Below are positions 42,932 through 51,341 of a stretch of 64,000 nucleotides of DNA, one piece after another. The stretch spans positions 1-64,000 of the forward strand of contig JADEXA010000022.1 in assembly GCA_015207365.1 (NCBI GenBank), in the 5' to 3' direction. A model generated the notes under the pieces. That model did no database searches and was not told the DNA's origin. It worked only from the letters and a program-made list of their open reading frames with translations. How positions within the stretch are numbered: position 1 is the stretch's first letter; each line of letters begins with the position of its first letter. Source of the stretch: Vacuolonema iberomarrocanum LEGE 07170. Lineage in GTDB: Bacteria > Cyanobacteriota > Cyanobacteriia > Elainellales > Elainellaceae. The translations under genes and the position numbers were made by a program.

Positions 42932-43990
42932 TTACAGAGCGTTACCGCGAGGCAGTACCTCTTCGGGGAATTCAAAGTTTTCGTGAGGCTGATCCTGAGG
43001 TGCCATCCAAGCTCGGATGCCCTCGTTCAGCAGAATGTTCTTCGTGTAGAACGTCTCAAATTCGGGGTCTTCCGCTGCTCGGATTTCCTGCGATACGAAG
43101 TCATACGCCCGCAGGTTCAAGCCCAAGCCAACCACACCAATCGCACTCATCCACAGACCGGTGACCGGCACAAACAGCATGAAGAAGTGCAACCAACGCT
43201 TGTTGGAAAATGCAATCCCGAAAATCTGCGACCAGAAACGGTTCGCGGTCACCATCGAGTAGGTCTCTTCCGATTGGGTCGGGTTGAACGCTCGGAAGGT
43301 ATTCGCGTTGTCGTCATCTTGGAACAAGGTGTTCTCCACCGTTGCCCCGTGAATGGCACACAACAGCGCTCCACCCAGAATGCCCGCAACTCCCATCATG
43401 TGGAAGGGATTCAGCGTCCAGTTGTGGAAGCCCTGGAAGAACAGCAAGAAGCGGAAAATCGCCGCCACACCGAAGCTAGGCGCAAAAAACCAGCCCGACT
43501 GCCCCAAGGGGTAAAGCAAAAATACCGCCACAAATACCGCAATCGGGCCACTGAAGGCGATCGCGTTGTAAGGACGAATCCCCACCAGCCGAGAAATCTC
43601 AAACTGACGGAGCATAAAGCCAATCAGACCAAAGGCACCGTGCAGTGCCACGAAGATCCACAGACCGCCCAGTTGGCACCAGCGGGTGAAGTCCCACTGC
43701 GCTTCAGGCCCCCACAAGAACAGCAGGGAATGCCCCAAGCTGTTGGGCGGGGTGGATACCGCGACGGTCAAGAAGTTGCACCCTTCCAGGTAGGAAGAGG
43801 CCAGACCGTGGGTATACCAGGAGGTCACAAACGTCGTGCCGGTGAGCCAGCCACCCAGTGCCAGGTAGGCACAAGGGAACAGCAAGATACCCGACCAGCC
43901 AACGAAGACAAATCGGTCACGCTTGAGCCAGTCATCGAGGACGTCAAACCATCCCCGCTGCTCTTGCGCCCGTCCCATTGCTATGGTCAT
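42932..43990 (-). CDS. psbD: Photosystem II reaction-centre protein D2 (stand-alone copy, psbD2 type)
   Basis: A 352-residue five-helix reaction-centre protein that, with D1, holds the primary donor, pheophytin, QA and the non-heme iron. '[32 protein letters not shown]' (in part), '[21 protein letters not shown]', '[19 protein letters not shown]' with iron/chlorophyll His residues and the end '[12 protein letters not shown]' are diagnostic. The start MTIAMGR at 43990 matches the family; 44005 does not. No psbC follows, and a terminator does, so this is the monocistronic psbD2 arrangement. Trp99 in '[13 protein letters not shown]' replaces a Gly I remember as conserved. Confidence 0.96.
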   Translation of the reverse strand: MTIAMGRAQEQRGWFDVLDDWLKRDRFVFVGWSGILLFPCAYLALGGWLTGTTFVTSWYTHGLASSYLEGCNFLTVAVSTPPNSLGHSLLFLWGPEAQWDFTRWCQLGGLWIFVALHGAFGLIGFMLRQFEISRLVGIRPYNAIAFSGPIAVFVAVFLLYPLGQSGWFFAPSFGVAAIFRFLLFFQGFHNWTLNPFHMMGVAGILGGALLCAIHGATVENTLFQDDDNANTFRAFNPTQSEETYSMVTANRFWSQIFGIAFSNKRWLHFFMLFVPVTGLWMSAIGVVGLGLNLRAYDFVSQEIRAAEDPEFETFYTKNILLNEGIRAWMAPQDQPHENFEFPEEVLPRGNAL

Positions 43991-44146
43991 AGCGCGGTTC
44001 TCCAAATCGACAACAATTAAATGAACGGGAAATTAAAAAACAATGAGTTCATCGTTCACAACCTGCGCCATAGCAAAGTTCGTAACCTTGTGATGCAGAA
44101 AATGACAATGTGAACGATAAGGTTTACTTTTCTTTACCGTTTTATC

Positions 44147-44152
44147 ATTATA
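44147..44152 (-). promoter_or_regulatory. Candidate -10 box for psbD
   Basis: TATAAT on the minus strand, about 155 bases before the psbD start. The region 17 bp further upstream reads CTGGTC, a poor -35, as often seen at regulated psb promoters. The remainder of 43991-44529 shows no gene. Confidence 0.35.
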
Positions 44153-44529
44153 CCGATCTCCCCTGGGTTGACCAGCCCGTTCCTCTATCAATAATGAAAT
44201 GACGCTGCATACTCCCAGCTCGCATGGGTCGTTTTTCGTTGTTGAACTAACGTTGGACAGAGGAATCCGGTCTTGTGATCGTTTTCTAGTTTACAAGTCA
44301 CCCTCTTTAGAAGAATTCACTCGCTATGGAATAGTGGATCGGCAACCATGCTTGATCAGAAGCGCTGAGTGGCTGATTTGATGGGCGATCGCAGCTCCTC
44401 TCCACCCAATTCTGAGAAAACAGACTGTTCTCGGTAAAGTTCTCTCATTTGCCCCGGCTCGCAATAACATTTGAGATACTGGTAATTAGTTCACACTAAA
44501 AGTTCACTAGGACAGGGGATCGCTCATCC

Positions 44530-44808
44530 ATGTTCATGATTGATATCGTTCTCAAAAATACGCCGTCTATTCTCTCTGTACAACGCAAGGAAGCAGAGGG
44601 TGCTGATGAGGTGTACAAGCAAGTCACCGAGGCGCTAAAAGCTGGCAGCCCAGCCCTTCTAGAGTTGACCTGTGAAAAGGAAGTCGGTAAGCGCTTTATG
44701 TTCCAGGTGAGCGAAGTGCTGGCCGTACAAGTCACAGACAAGTCGAGTGCCGGTAGCACATCCGGTCGTCCGCCAGGGTTCTTTGCCCTGACCGCTACTG
44801 CTGAGTAG
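44530..44808 (+). CDS. UPF0367 family protein
   Basis: A 92-residue cyanobacterial protein. 'PSILSVQRKEAEGADEVYKQV', 'SPALLELTCEKEVGKR' and 'SEVLAVQVTDKS' match the UPF0367 pattern remembered from Synechocystis. The function is unknown. It lies 10 bp before an ABC ATPase gene, so they are co-transcribed. Confidence 0.85.
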   Translation: MFMIDIVLKNTPSILSVQRKEAEGADEVYKQVTEALKAGSPALLELTCEKEVGKRFMFQVSEVLAVQVTDKSSAGSTSGRPPGFFALTATAE

Positions 44809-44818
44809 AGCAGGAGCT

Positions 44819-45496
44819 ATGACGTCACAAGCGATCGCCACTCAAAACCTTTCCTTTGGTTGGACAGCGGAGACGCCTGTCCTCAAATCCTGTTCGCTAG
44901 AGGTGCCCCATGGCGAGTTTTGGATGCTGCTGGGCACCAATGGCAGCGGTAAATCGACCTTGCTTAAGCTGCTGGGGGGGCTATTAACCCCCCAGGCTGG
45001 CACGCTCGAAATCATCCAGCCCTTTGGGTTTGTGTTTCAGAACCCCGATCACCAACTGGTCATGCCCACTGTTGCCACGGATGTGGCCTTTGGGCTGGCC
45101 TACGATAACCTCTCCACACTGGAAATCCGGCATCGAGTGTTTGAAGCGTTGGCTGCTGTAAATCTCAACCATCTCCAGCGCCGTCCCATCTATGCCCTGA
45201 GTGGCGGGCAAAAGCAGCGGGTGGCGATCGCTGGGGCCCTGGCACGCCATTGTGAGGTCTTACTCCTCGACGAACCCACCGCCCTTCTCGACCCCGATAG
45301 CCAAATCGACTTGGTGCAGCAAGTCCAACGCCTGGTCAAAGAGCGTGGTCTGACAGCGCTCTGGGTGACACACCGATTGCGCGAACTCGACTTTTGTGAC
45401 GGAGCGTTCTTGCTCGACCAGGGCTACGTCGTTGATCAGGGGGATCCGGAGCGCCTGAAGCGACGACTGATGCAGCTTCAAGGCAATGTAGCGTAA
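44819..45496 (+). CDS. ABC transporter ATP-binding protein, ECF/CbiO-like
   Basis: A 225-residue ATPase with Walker A 'GTNGSGKSTLLKLLGG', Q-loop 'VFQNPDHQLVMPTVATDVAFGL' (typical of energy-coupling-factor ATPases), signature 'LSGGQKQRVAIAGAL', Walker B 'VLLLDEPTALLDP' and switch 'VTHRLRE'. No transmembrane or substrate-specific component lies nearby. The likely role is cofactor or metal uptake with partners encoded elsewhere. Confidence 0.9.
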   Translation: MTSQAIATQNLSFGWTAETPVLKSCSLEVPHGEFWMLLGTNGSGKSTLLKLLGGLLTPQAGTLEIIQPFGFVFQNPDHQLVMPTVATDVAFGLAYDNLSTLEIRHRVFEALAAVNLNHLQRRPIYALSGGQKQRVAIAGALARHCEVLLLDEPTALLDPDSQIDLVQQVQRLVKERGLTALWVTHRLRELDFCDGAFLLDQGYVVDQGDPERLKRRLMQLQGNVA

Positions 45497-45528
45497 GAAT
45501 CGTTCAAACGCTATCAAAGTCAACCCCC

Positions 45529-45573
45529 GATATTTTTTGAAATCCTTGCAGTACAAGGATTTCAAAAAATATC
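45529..45573. repeat. Perfect 20-bp inverted repeat
   Basis: GATATTTTTTGAAATCCTTG and its exact complement with a five-base loop, 32 bp after the ABC ATPase gene, followed by 'GAATTGGT'. The ends resemble family C, of which it looks like a diverged member. It may also end transcription. Confidence 0.75.
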
Positions 45574-45727
45574 AGAAGCCTGTTCTGAACGAATTGGTCG
45601 AACGGGACTTTATCAAACCCTGCACTTCCAATCTTTTTTATTTGTTTAGATTTCATTTACATAACGCAATAAAACGCGGCATCATAGAGAAATAGGAATT
45701 GCTCATCCACTTTGGCCTATCCCTCCC

Positions 45728-46333
45728 ATGCCACGGAAGAAACCCCCATCCCTCTTATTAGTGGATGGCTACAACATTATTGGCAGTTGGGCTGATCTGA
45801 TCCAACTCAAAGACGCCGTCAGCTTAGAAGCTGCGCGGCGGCAGTTGATTGAGGATCTGCTGGGCTTCAGTGCTTCGCGCAACTACCGCACGGAGGTCGT
45901 CTTCGATGCTCACTATCAGCGGCGACCGTCGGCTCGTGAAACCCTGACGTCTTACTTCACGGTGGCCTATACCGACTATTTGCAAACCGCCGATACTTAC
46001 ATTGAGGCGCGCTGTGCGCGGCTCCGCCCGGAGATGCATCGACAACATGTGATTGTTGCCACCTCCGATCGCAGCCATCAGCAAACTGTTCTGGGCTTTG
46101 GTGCCAGTTGGTTGTCTGCCCAGCAACTGCAAACAGAAGTGACGCTCGCCGCGACGCAGATGCAACGACAGCGCCAGAAAAGCGCGCCTTCATCGGGGCG
46201 ATTTCTATTCAAACGCCTGGATCCATCTGCCCAGAAGAAGCTTTCGGATATGCGTCTGGGACTTGACGATCCAGCCGCGCCGAAAAAATCGACAATTTCT
46301 AAATCAAACCTTGCCAAAGGGGAACATTTCTAG
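45728..46333 (+). CDS. NYN-domain RNase, YacP/Rae1-like
   Basis: A 201-residue protein with the PIN-like NYN fold: 'LLLVDGYNIIGSW' (metal-binding Asp), 'EVVFDAHYQRR', 'VAYTDYLQTADTYIEA' and 'VIVATSDRSHQQTVLG' (acidic cluster). Relatives such as Rae1 cut mRNA on the ribosome. The C-terminal 50 residues are basic and probably flexible. It lies directly upstream of the Asn tRNA gene. Confidence 0.87.
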   Translation: MPRKKPPSLLLVDGYNIIGSWADLIQLKDAVSLEAARRQLIEDLLGFSASRNYRTEVVFDAHYQRRPSARETLTSYFTVAYTDYLQTADTYIEARCARLRPEMHRQHVIVATSDRSHQQTVLGFGASWLSAQQLQTEVTLAATQMQRQRQKSAPSSGRFLFKRLDPSAQKKLSDMRLGLDDPAAPKKSTISKSNLAKGEHF

Positions 46334-46351
46334 ATAGTATGAGATTCGCAT

Positions 46352-46423
46352 TCCTCCGTAGCTCAGCGGTAGAGCGGTCGGCTGTTAACCGATTGGTCGC
46401 TGGTTCGAATCCAGCCGGGGGAG
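46352..46423 (+). tRNA. tRNA-Asn (anticodon GTT)
   Basis: A full cloverleaf of 72 nt. Acceptor TCCTCCG / CGGGGGA, D arm GCTC-AGCGGTA-GAGC, anticodon stem GTCGG / CCGAT with loop CTGTTAA (anticodon 46384-46386), T arm GCTGG-TTCGAAT-CCAGC, discriminator G. CCA is not encoded. Confidence 0.97.
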
Positions 46424-46515
46424 TTTAACTGAAGGCTGAAACGCTGTAATCTAAGGCGTTGTATTTCTCATATACAGCTTCAGGCCTATTGGTTCTGCCA
46501 ACATCAATAGCAGTT

Positions 46516-46606
46516 CTATGAAAACCAAAACCCGATCCTTGTTTGAACCCCTAGCCTGCTGCGTTTCAAACAAAAATCGGGCTTGGGTCTTCGTGAATTG
46601 GTACAA
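46516..46606. repeat. Diverged family-C-like palindrome
   Basis: 'AAAACCAAAACCCGATCC...' with an imperfect hairpin (TTGTTTGAA.../...TTCAAACAA) and the end 'GTGAATTGGTAC' recalls family C. No gene is seen in the rest of 46424-46829. Confidence 0.6.
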
Positions 46607-46829
46607 ATTTGCATGGACTGAGAAATTGACGGTTGTCGCTGAGAAGAATCACTGTCCCAGGTATTTGTGACAATTTGATGAGGGGCGGCGATCGCACGTT
46701 ACCCCCTGTACATCGAGTACCTTCTGCTTACAAAATGATGGCATATCACCGAAAAGGCTAGATCGTGTTTGGGCGTGAGCGAGGTTGGCATTGAAGACAG
46801 GTTTAGACAGATCCCAGGGGTCGGGACAG

Positions 46830-48581
46830 ATGGGGTGGTTATGGCTCTGGATCGCACTGGGTTTGATTCTGCGATTTACCTGCCTAACCGGAAAAGCCGT
46901 CTGGACTGATGAATTTGCGACCCTGGTCTTTAGTCTGGGCAACAGCTTTCGTACCGTCCCGGTGGATCAGGTCATTCCCCTCGCAGACCTGCTGGCTCCA
47001 CTGCAACCTTTACCCGGGGCTACGGCTCAAGCTGTAGTGCAGCATTTGACCAGCGAGAGCAACCACCCCCCCCTCTACTTCCTGCTGAATTTTTGGTGGC
47101 TACAACTGTTTCCGACCCGTCCCGATGGCTTGGCTTCCATTTGGGCGGTGCGATCGCTGGCTGCTCTGTTTGGGGTGCTGTCCATTCCGGCGATGTTTGG
47201 TCTGAGTTGGCTAACGTTTCGCTCCTGGCGCATTGCCCATCTCGCTGCGGCACTCACGGCCGTTTCCCCCTTTGGTGTTTATCTAGCTCAGGAGGCTCGA
47301 CACTATACCCTGCCGATTCTCTGGGTTATTGCTTCCCTCGCCTGTTTGATGGTGGTGGTGCAAAAGCTAGGGCAGGGTAGTCCGCCACCCTGGTGGGTTT
47401 GCTGGCTTTGGATTGCTGTTAATGGTTTGGGGATGGCCACCCACTATTTCATGGGGATTGCTCTAGTCGCGGAAGGAGCTGTCATTCTCGCAACGGCAAT
47501 CTGGCAACGACGACGGGATGGGCACCTCAAGCCAACGCTTTGGTTACGGGTTGGGGTGGCGATCGCCGGAACCCTGGCTAGCATCCTGATTTGGATTCCC
47601 GTCGTGCAGAATGTTGAAGGCAGTGAACTTACAGAGTGGATTTCTCGCCCTAGACAAGGATTACTGGACTGGATCTTGCCCATCGGGCGGTTGTTCACCA
47701 GCTGGATGACGATGCTGTATGTCTTGCCTGTGCAAGCGGATCAATTGTGGCTGGCCATCCTTTCGGGAACCGTTGGCTTAATGCTCTTTGGGTGGACGGC
47801 CATTCATCTCCATCGCGGCTGGCAAAGGGCTCAACATGTGCATGACCTGATGGCCATGAGGGTCATGATCGGGTTTGTGGTGGGGGCGATCGCCGTCATG
47901 CTGGTCATCACCTACGGGCTGAACTATGACCTCACCCTTGCCTTTCGTTATGCCTTTATCTACTATCCGGCAGTATTACTACTGATAGCTGCAGCCTTGT
48001 CTGCCTACTCGCCGAACGCATTCAAAACCGCGCTCCCCGTCTCCTCTCCGTCATTTTGGGGAAGGCTCAGAGGGTGGCTGATTCGACCCTCGCGGCACCA
48101 CTTTGTTGTCCTCGTCTTGACAATGAGCCTGGTCAGTTCGCTTTTGGTCGTTTTTAACCTGGGCTTTTTGAAAACTCACCAGCCCGACCAGGTGGTGTAT
48201 TGGATGGAAGACGATGCGAGCGATCGCACCTTAGTTGCCATGACTCACCGTACCCACGCCCAAACAGGACGATTGATGGGAATCGGGTTGGAGTGGCGGC
48301 GTGTCTTACCAGATGTGGCAGAGCCAGAGGTACTGCTGGCGCATCAACCGCCCGGCGAGCCCAATCAAGCGCTCGTTACATTGGAGGCGGCGATCGCCAA
48401 TTACCCCCGTCCCTTTGACCTGTGGATGGTCAGTTTTCGCCCCGTTTCGGATGAGCTGCGTAGAGATATGCTCGATCGGCAGAACTGCGAGGGGGATACC
48501 AAGCGCCGCCGCGCTGAAGGATACAGCTTCCGCCGCTATAAGTGTTCTGCTCTTGAAAACGCTGCTTCCAACAATGCTTAA
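46830..48581 (+). CDS. Membrane glycosyltransferase (GT39/ArnT-like)
   Basis: A 583-residue protein with about 11-12 transmembrane helices. The GT-C signature near the N-terminus 'AVWTDEFATLVFSLGNSF' contains the acidic DE pair of lipid-sugar transferases. 'PPLYFLLNFWWLQLFP' and 'LAQEARHYTLPILWV' are typical of family 39-like enzymes. The C-terminus is a soluble domain. It would use a polyprenyl-phosphate sugar outside the membrane; the acceptor is unknown. The ATG at 46830 is chosen; a TTG at 46785 would add 15 polar residues. Confidence 0.85.
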   Translation: MGWLWLWIALGLILRFTCLTGKAVWTDEFATLVFSLGNSFRTVPVDQVIPLADLLAPLQPLPGATAQAVVQHLTSESNHPPLYFLLNFWWLQLFPTRPDGLASIWAVRSLAALFGVLSIPAMFGLSWLTFRSWRIAHLAAALTAVSPFGVYLAQEARHYTLPILWVIASLACLMVVVQKLGQGSPPPWWVCWLWIAVNGLGMATHYFMGIALVAEGAVILATAIWQRRRDGHLKPTLWLRVGVAIAGTLASILIWIPVVQNVEGSELTEWISRPRQGLLDWILPIGRLFTSWMTMLYVLPVQADQLWLAILSGTVGLMLFGWTAIHLHRGWQRAQHVHDLMAMRVMIGFVVGAIAVMLVITYGLNYDLTLAFRYAFIYYPAVLLLIAAALSAYSPNAFKTALPVSSPSFWGRLRGWLIRPSRHHFVVLVLTMSLVSSLLVVFNLGFLKTHQPDQVVYWMEDDASDRTLVAMTHRTHAQTGRLMGIGLEWRRVLPDVAEPEVLLAHQPPGEPNQALVTLEAAIANYPRPFDLWMVSFRPVSDELRRDMLDRQNCEGDTKRRRAEGYSFRRYKCSALENAASNNA

Positions 48582-48628
48582 CTATTGCTTGAAGGTTCGC
48601 CGTTGAATATCAAGGTAGTTCAAGGCCT

Positions 48629-48725
48629 TATAGCGCTGTGCGCGTTAGGTAAGTATGGTTGTGTGTGGGCGCGACGCGCCCACACACAACCATTTCTGTA
48701 CTTGATGCGGTTGCACACCGCTATA
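48629..48725. repeat. Family-B repeat abutting a family-A repeat
   Basis: TATAGCGC ... CGCTATA with the 'GGTTGTGTGTGGGCGCG' palindrome. Its TATA end runs straight into the ATATCAAATCC end of the next repeat. Confidence 0.85.
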
Positions 48726-48825
48726 TATCAAATCCGGGTCAATAGACGTAAAACCCAACTATCATTTGTGCCGCTGCAAAAAGTGGTCACAAACGATAGT
48801 TGAGTTCTTCAACCGGATTTGATAT
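48726..48825. repeat. Family-A repeat
   Basis: Ends ATATCAAATCCGG and CCGGATTTGATAT; the core 'AACCCAACTATCATTTGTG' palindrome has diverged and its loop is shorter than in other copies. Confidence 0.82.
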
Positions 48826-48848
48826 GCGCTACGCGCTCAGGTAGAACC

Positions 48849-48897
48849 AAATCATTTCTTGGAAGCCCTGCGGCGCGGGGCTTCCAAGAAATGATTT
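48849..48897. repeat. Perfect 20-bp inverted repeat
   Basis: AAATCATTTCTTGGAAGCCC and its exact complement around a nine-base loop (TGCGGCGCG). It lies in the same gap as the B and A copies. No gene in 48582-49088. Confidence 0.75.
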
Positions 48898-49076
48898 GTC
48901 TTAATCTCAATGCGTAAAGCTATATTATCCCCCTTTCATCACGCTAGGCAGATGAAAGAGGGATAATCAGATTTTTTGGGATCCTGGCGACGAAGAGATT
49001 CTTTAAAGGAATATATGAAATCCTAACAAATTAGCATTCAGCACCTTTCCTGCCACACTAGCCGCACTGCCTAAAA

Positions 49077-49103
49077 AAGCACAGAGGGTTAACCCTGTGC
49101 TTT
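49077..49103 (-). terminator. Intrinsic terminator overlapping a stop codon
   Basis: The inverted repeat AAAGCACAG..GGG / CCCTGTGCTTT, with a small bulge, is followed on the minus strand by six T. The TAA stop of the small gene (49089-49091) lies in the loop. Confidence 0.85.
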
Positions 49104-49481
49104 GATGGAAGGGCGAGGAGCGTTCTGCAACCAAAGGTTGTAGAGACTTGCTTCCGTCGGTGGCGTTAGGTTGACCAAAAACACACCTTCGGTAGATTGC
49201 GGGTTAGAGGTCAGCCAGGTTCCACGCAGGCTGATTTCTAGAAACTCCTTGTCACAAGCAGAGAGGGCGATCGCGTCTTGATCGTCCCAATGCGCCAGCC
49301 GGTACAATTCGCGCCAGCAGCGATCGTTTGCTCGCAACATAATCGAGGCATGACACCGCTCTAGACTGATTGGCTGCCCGGCTTTTAGCATCAGCGTCAG
49401 GCGAGGCGGCAGCCACTGCTCCAGGGAATCGGGCAAGTGCTCCAGAAAATATCCAGTGTCGGTGAACGTAAATTTCAGCAT
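49089..49481 (-). CDS. Conserved hypothetical protein
   Basis: A 130-residue soluble protein ('FTFTDTGYFLEHLPDSLEQW', 'PISLERCHASIMLRANDRCW', 'SLRGTWLTSNPQSTEGVFLV'). It looks like a conserved cyanobacterial family, but I cannot name it. It is followed at once by an intrinsic terminator, which supports a real gene. Confidence 0.7.
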   Translation of the reverse strand: MLKFTFTDTGYFLEHLPDSLEQWLPPRLTLMLKAGQPISLERCHASIMLRANDRCWRELYRLAHWDDQDAIALSACDKEFLEISLRGTWLTSNPQSTEGVFLVNLTPPTEASLYNLWLQNAPRPSIKAQG

Positions 49482-49796
49482 AGCCGCCAGGACGCAAGGG
49501 TTAGCAGAGATTCGTATTTCAGCGTGAGATGAGTCAGCACAGAAGGCGAGCGCAGGTTCGTTATCAAGGCAGGCTCCGATCTATCCAACAACTCCTATGC
49601 ACGCCTATGAGAGTCAACAAATGAATGCATGAGTGGATATATTTTCGGCGAGAATTGGCAATCTACCTTCCCCCAATCAGGGGAACTAAGCAGACAGTGA
49701 ATCACTCACAAGGATGGAATCGCCACGCCATAACCACAGTAAATTTGCCGATCGTTTCGGACAAAAAGCACAAATAATCAAGAAAGATCAGCAATC

Positions 49797-49899
49797 ATAT
49801 CAAATCCGGCTAAATAGCCATAGAACCCAACTATCGTTTGTGCCCGCTGCGTTGCAGCGGGCACAAACGATAGTTGGGTTCTTCAACCGGATTTGATAT
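49797..49899. repeat. Palindromic repeat, family A (best intact copy)
   Basis: A 103-bp element with perfect 13-bp inverted ends (ATATCAAATCCGG / CCGGATTTGATAT) and a core perfect hairpin of over 20 bp based on 'ACCCAACTATCGTTTGTG'. No gene in 49482-49920 otherwise. Confidence 0.88.
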
Positions 49900-49920
49900 T
49901 ATCCACCACTTGATAGACCA

Positions 49921-50142
49921 TCAATCATCAGGAAACTGCCAGCAGGCGATATGCTGCACCGATCGACTGCCACATACGCAAGTTTCTTCGGTGGACGCAA
50001 TCCACTCTCGATCACATTGACGGCAATGACAGAAGATATTGGTGCGATTTGCCTCAGATAGAGACGCCCGCCACTGCGCCAGTTCGTCTGGGGTAAACAG
50101 CGATCCCTCAGGCGATCGCTTGGCAGGAGACGGTTCCATCAT
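49921..50142 (-). CDS. Small putative zinc-ribbon protein
   Basis: A 73-residue protein with Cys pairs 'CHCRQC' and 'CVCGS', probably one zinc site, and a helical 'FTPDELAQWRASLSEANRTN' N-terminal part. Function unknown. It lies 9 bp after the acidic HTH protein gene on the same strand, so they form an operon. The ATG at 50142 or 50139 may start it. Confidence 0.65.
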   Translation of the reverse strand: MMEPSPAKRSPEGSLFTPDELAQWRASLSEANRTNIFCHCRQCDREWIASTEETCVCGSRSVQHIACWQFPDD

Positions 50143-50151
50143 TTGCCTCTG

Positions 50152-51222
50152 CTAGTTATCTGTGCCTTCCAGCGTATAAATCTGCCCGTCGACCAGCAGG
50201 CGAGTAATGCCCTTAGCCTGGAGATAGGGGCGGGTCTTGAAAAACATTTGGCTATCCGGAATTTTGACAATCCGTTGGGCGCGGCGCATGAAGCGCTTAG
50301 CAATCCGGTGATTGTCAAATACAGGAAGCGTCCGCTCTTTCGCTTCTACTTCGGGAATCTGACCGAGGTCGGCAAAATCGCTGAGTGGGCGCGTGATCAG
50401 TTCAGCCGTGCGATCGACAACGAGGTAGCAGGTACGGGGTAGCTTCGCATCAGTTAGCGGCAAAATTTGGATGAGCTGATCCCCACGGAGATGAACGGGA
50501 ACAAAATCCTCATCCCCTTCTCCAACATCTTCCTCGTCATCCAGCTCACCGTCGAAGTCTTCGTCATCATCCAAATCGTCATCTAACTCTTCGTCGCTAT
50601 CCTCGTCATCCAAATCTTCCTCGTCTTCGCTGTCATCAAGGTCGGGATAGCGCAAATCCTGCTGAATTTCCTTTTCTAGCTCTTCCAATTCTGCCAGCAC
50701 CGGACTGACGTCTGGCTCATCCTGGGTTGCCGCTGACTTCCGACGGCGCGATCGCCGCGCTTGTCGTTCCTCAGTAGCCTCCTCGTCCGGCTCTTCTTCT
50801 GGTTCCGACACATCAGGCTGAGGCGGAGGGACATCGCCTTCTACCAGCGACGCTGCAATGTCGTCCAGCTCTTCAACGGGCGTTTTGGCCGCCGCTTTTG
50901 CTGTGTCGGTGGTACGAGACGGCTTTGCTTTTGGAGAGGATTTACGTTTAGCGGTGCTAGCGCCATTAGTCGATGGTTCCGTTACCGTATCACTCGCAGC
51001 CTTACCAGCGTTGATCCCAGAACTGGATGCTTTGCTGGCTGCCCGCTTCTGTTGTACCAACTCGTCATATTCCTCAGCAGGAAGCCCCTGCCGGAGAATC
51101 CGACCGATTGTTGATGTGCTCACGCCAAACCGACTCGCCAACGACGTGCTCGTCTCGGCGGTTTCTCGATACAACGCTAAGATATCTTGCTTGTCTGCCT
51201 CGGATAATTTTTGAGGAGCCAT
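50152..51222 (-). CDS. HTH protein with long acidic central region
   Basis: A 356-residue protein. Residues 1-55 ('LSEADKQDILALYRETAETS', 'LASRFGVSTSTIGRILRQGLP') are a helix-turn-helix of the transposase/Hin type. Residues 60-130 are Ala/Ser/Lys-rich, and 130-235 Glu/Asp-rich with runs such as 'EDEEDLDDEDSDEELDDD'. The last 120 residues form a folded domain ('RTCYLVVDRTAELITRPLSD', 'RIAKRFMRRAQRIVKIPDS'). The family seems confined to cyanobacteria. A chromosome-associated or regulatory role is possible. The ATG at 51222 follows TTGAGGAG and is preferred over 51276. Confidence 0.78.
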   Translation of the reverse strand: MAPQKLSEADKQDILALYRETAETSTSLASRFGVSTSTIGRILRQGLPAEEYDELVQQKRAASKASSSGINAGKAASDTVTEPSTNGASTAKRKSSPKAKPSRTTDTAKAAAKTPVEELDDIAASLVEGDVPPPQPDVSEPEEEPDEEATEERQARRSRRRKSAATQDEPDVSPVLAELEELEKEIQQDLRYPDLDDSEDEEDLDDEDSDEELDDDLDDDEDFDGELDDEEDVGEGDEDFVPVHLRGDQLIQILPLTDAKLPRTCYLVVDRTAELITRPLSDFADLGQIPEVEAKERTLPVFDNHRIAKRFMRRAQRIVKIPDSQMFFKTRPYLQAKGITRLLVDGQIYTLEGTDN

Positions 51223-51341
51223 GCGCCCCACACCTCTCGGACATGAAAATCTGTCAACCCAAGTTAGCCTACGCAAGCGACGAAACGCACCTGCGAATGC
51301 ATCATCTTACCTAGCCTGATCAATCCTAGCGCACAACCTGC

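Noticed and set aside
42914..44020. Plus-strand 368-codon frame opposite psbD
   Set aside because: A shadow of the highly biased psbD coding strand; composition (Gln/Arg/His-rich) is not protein-like.
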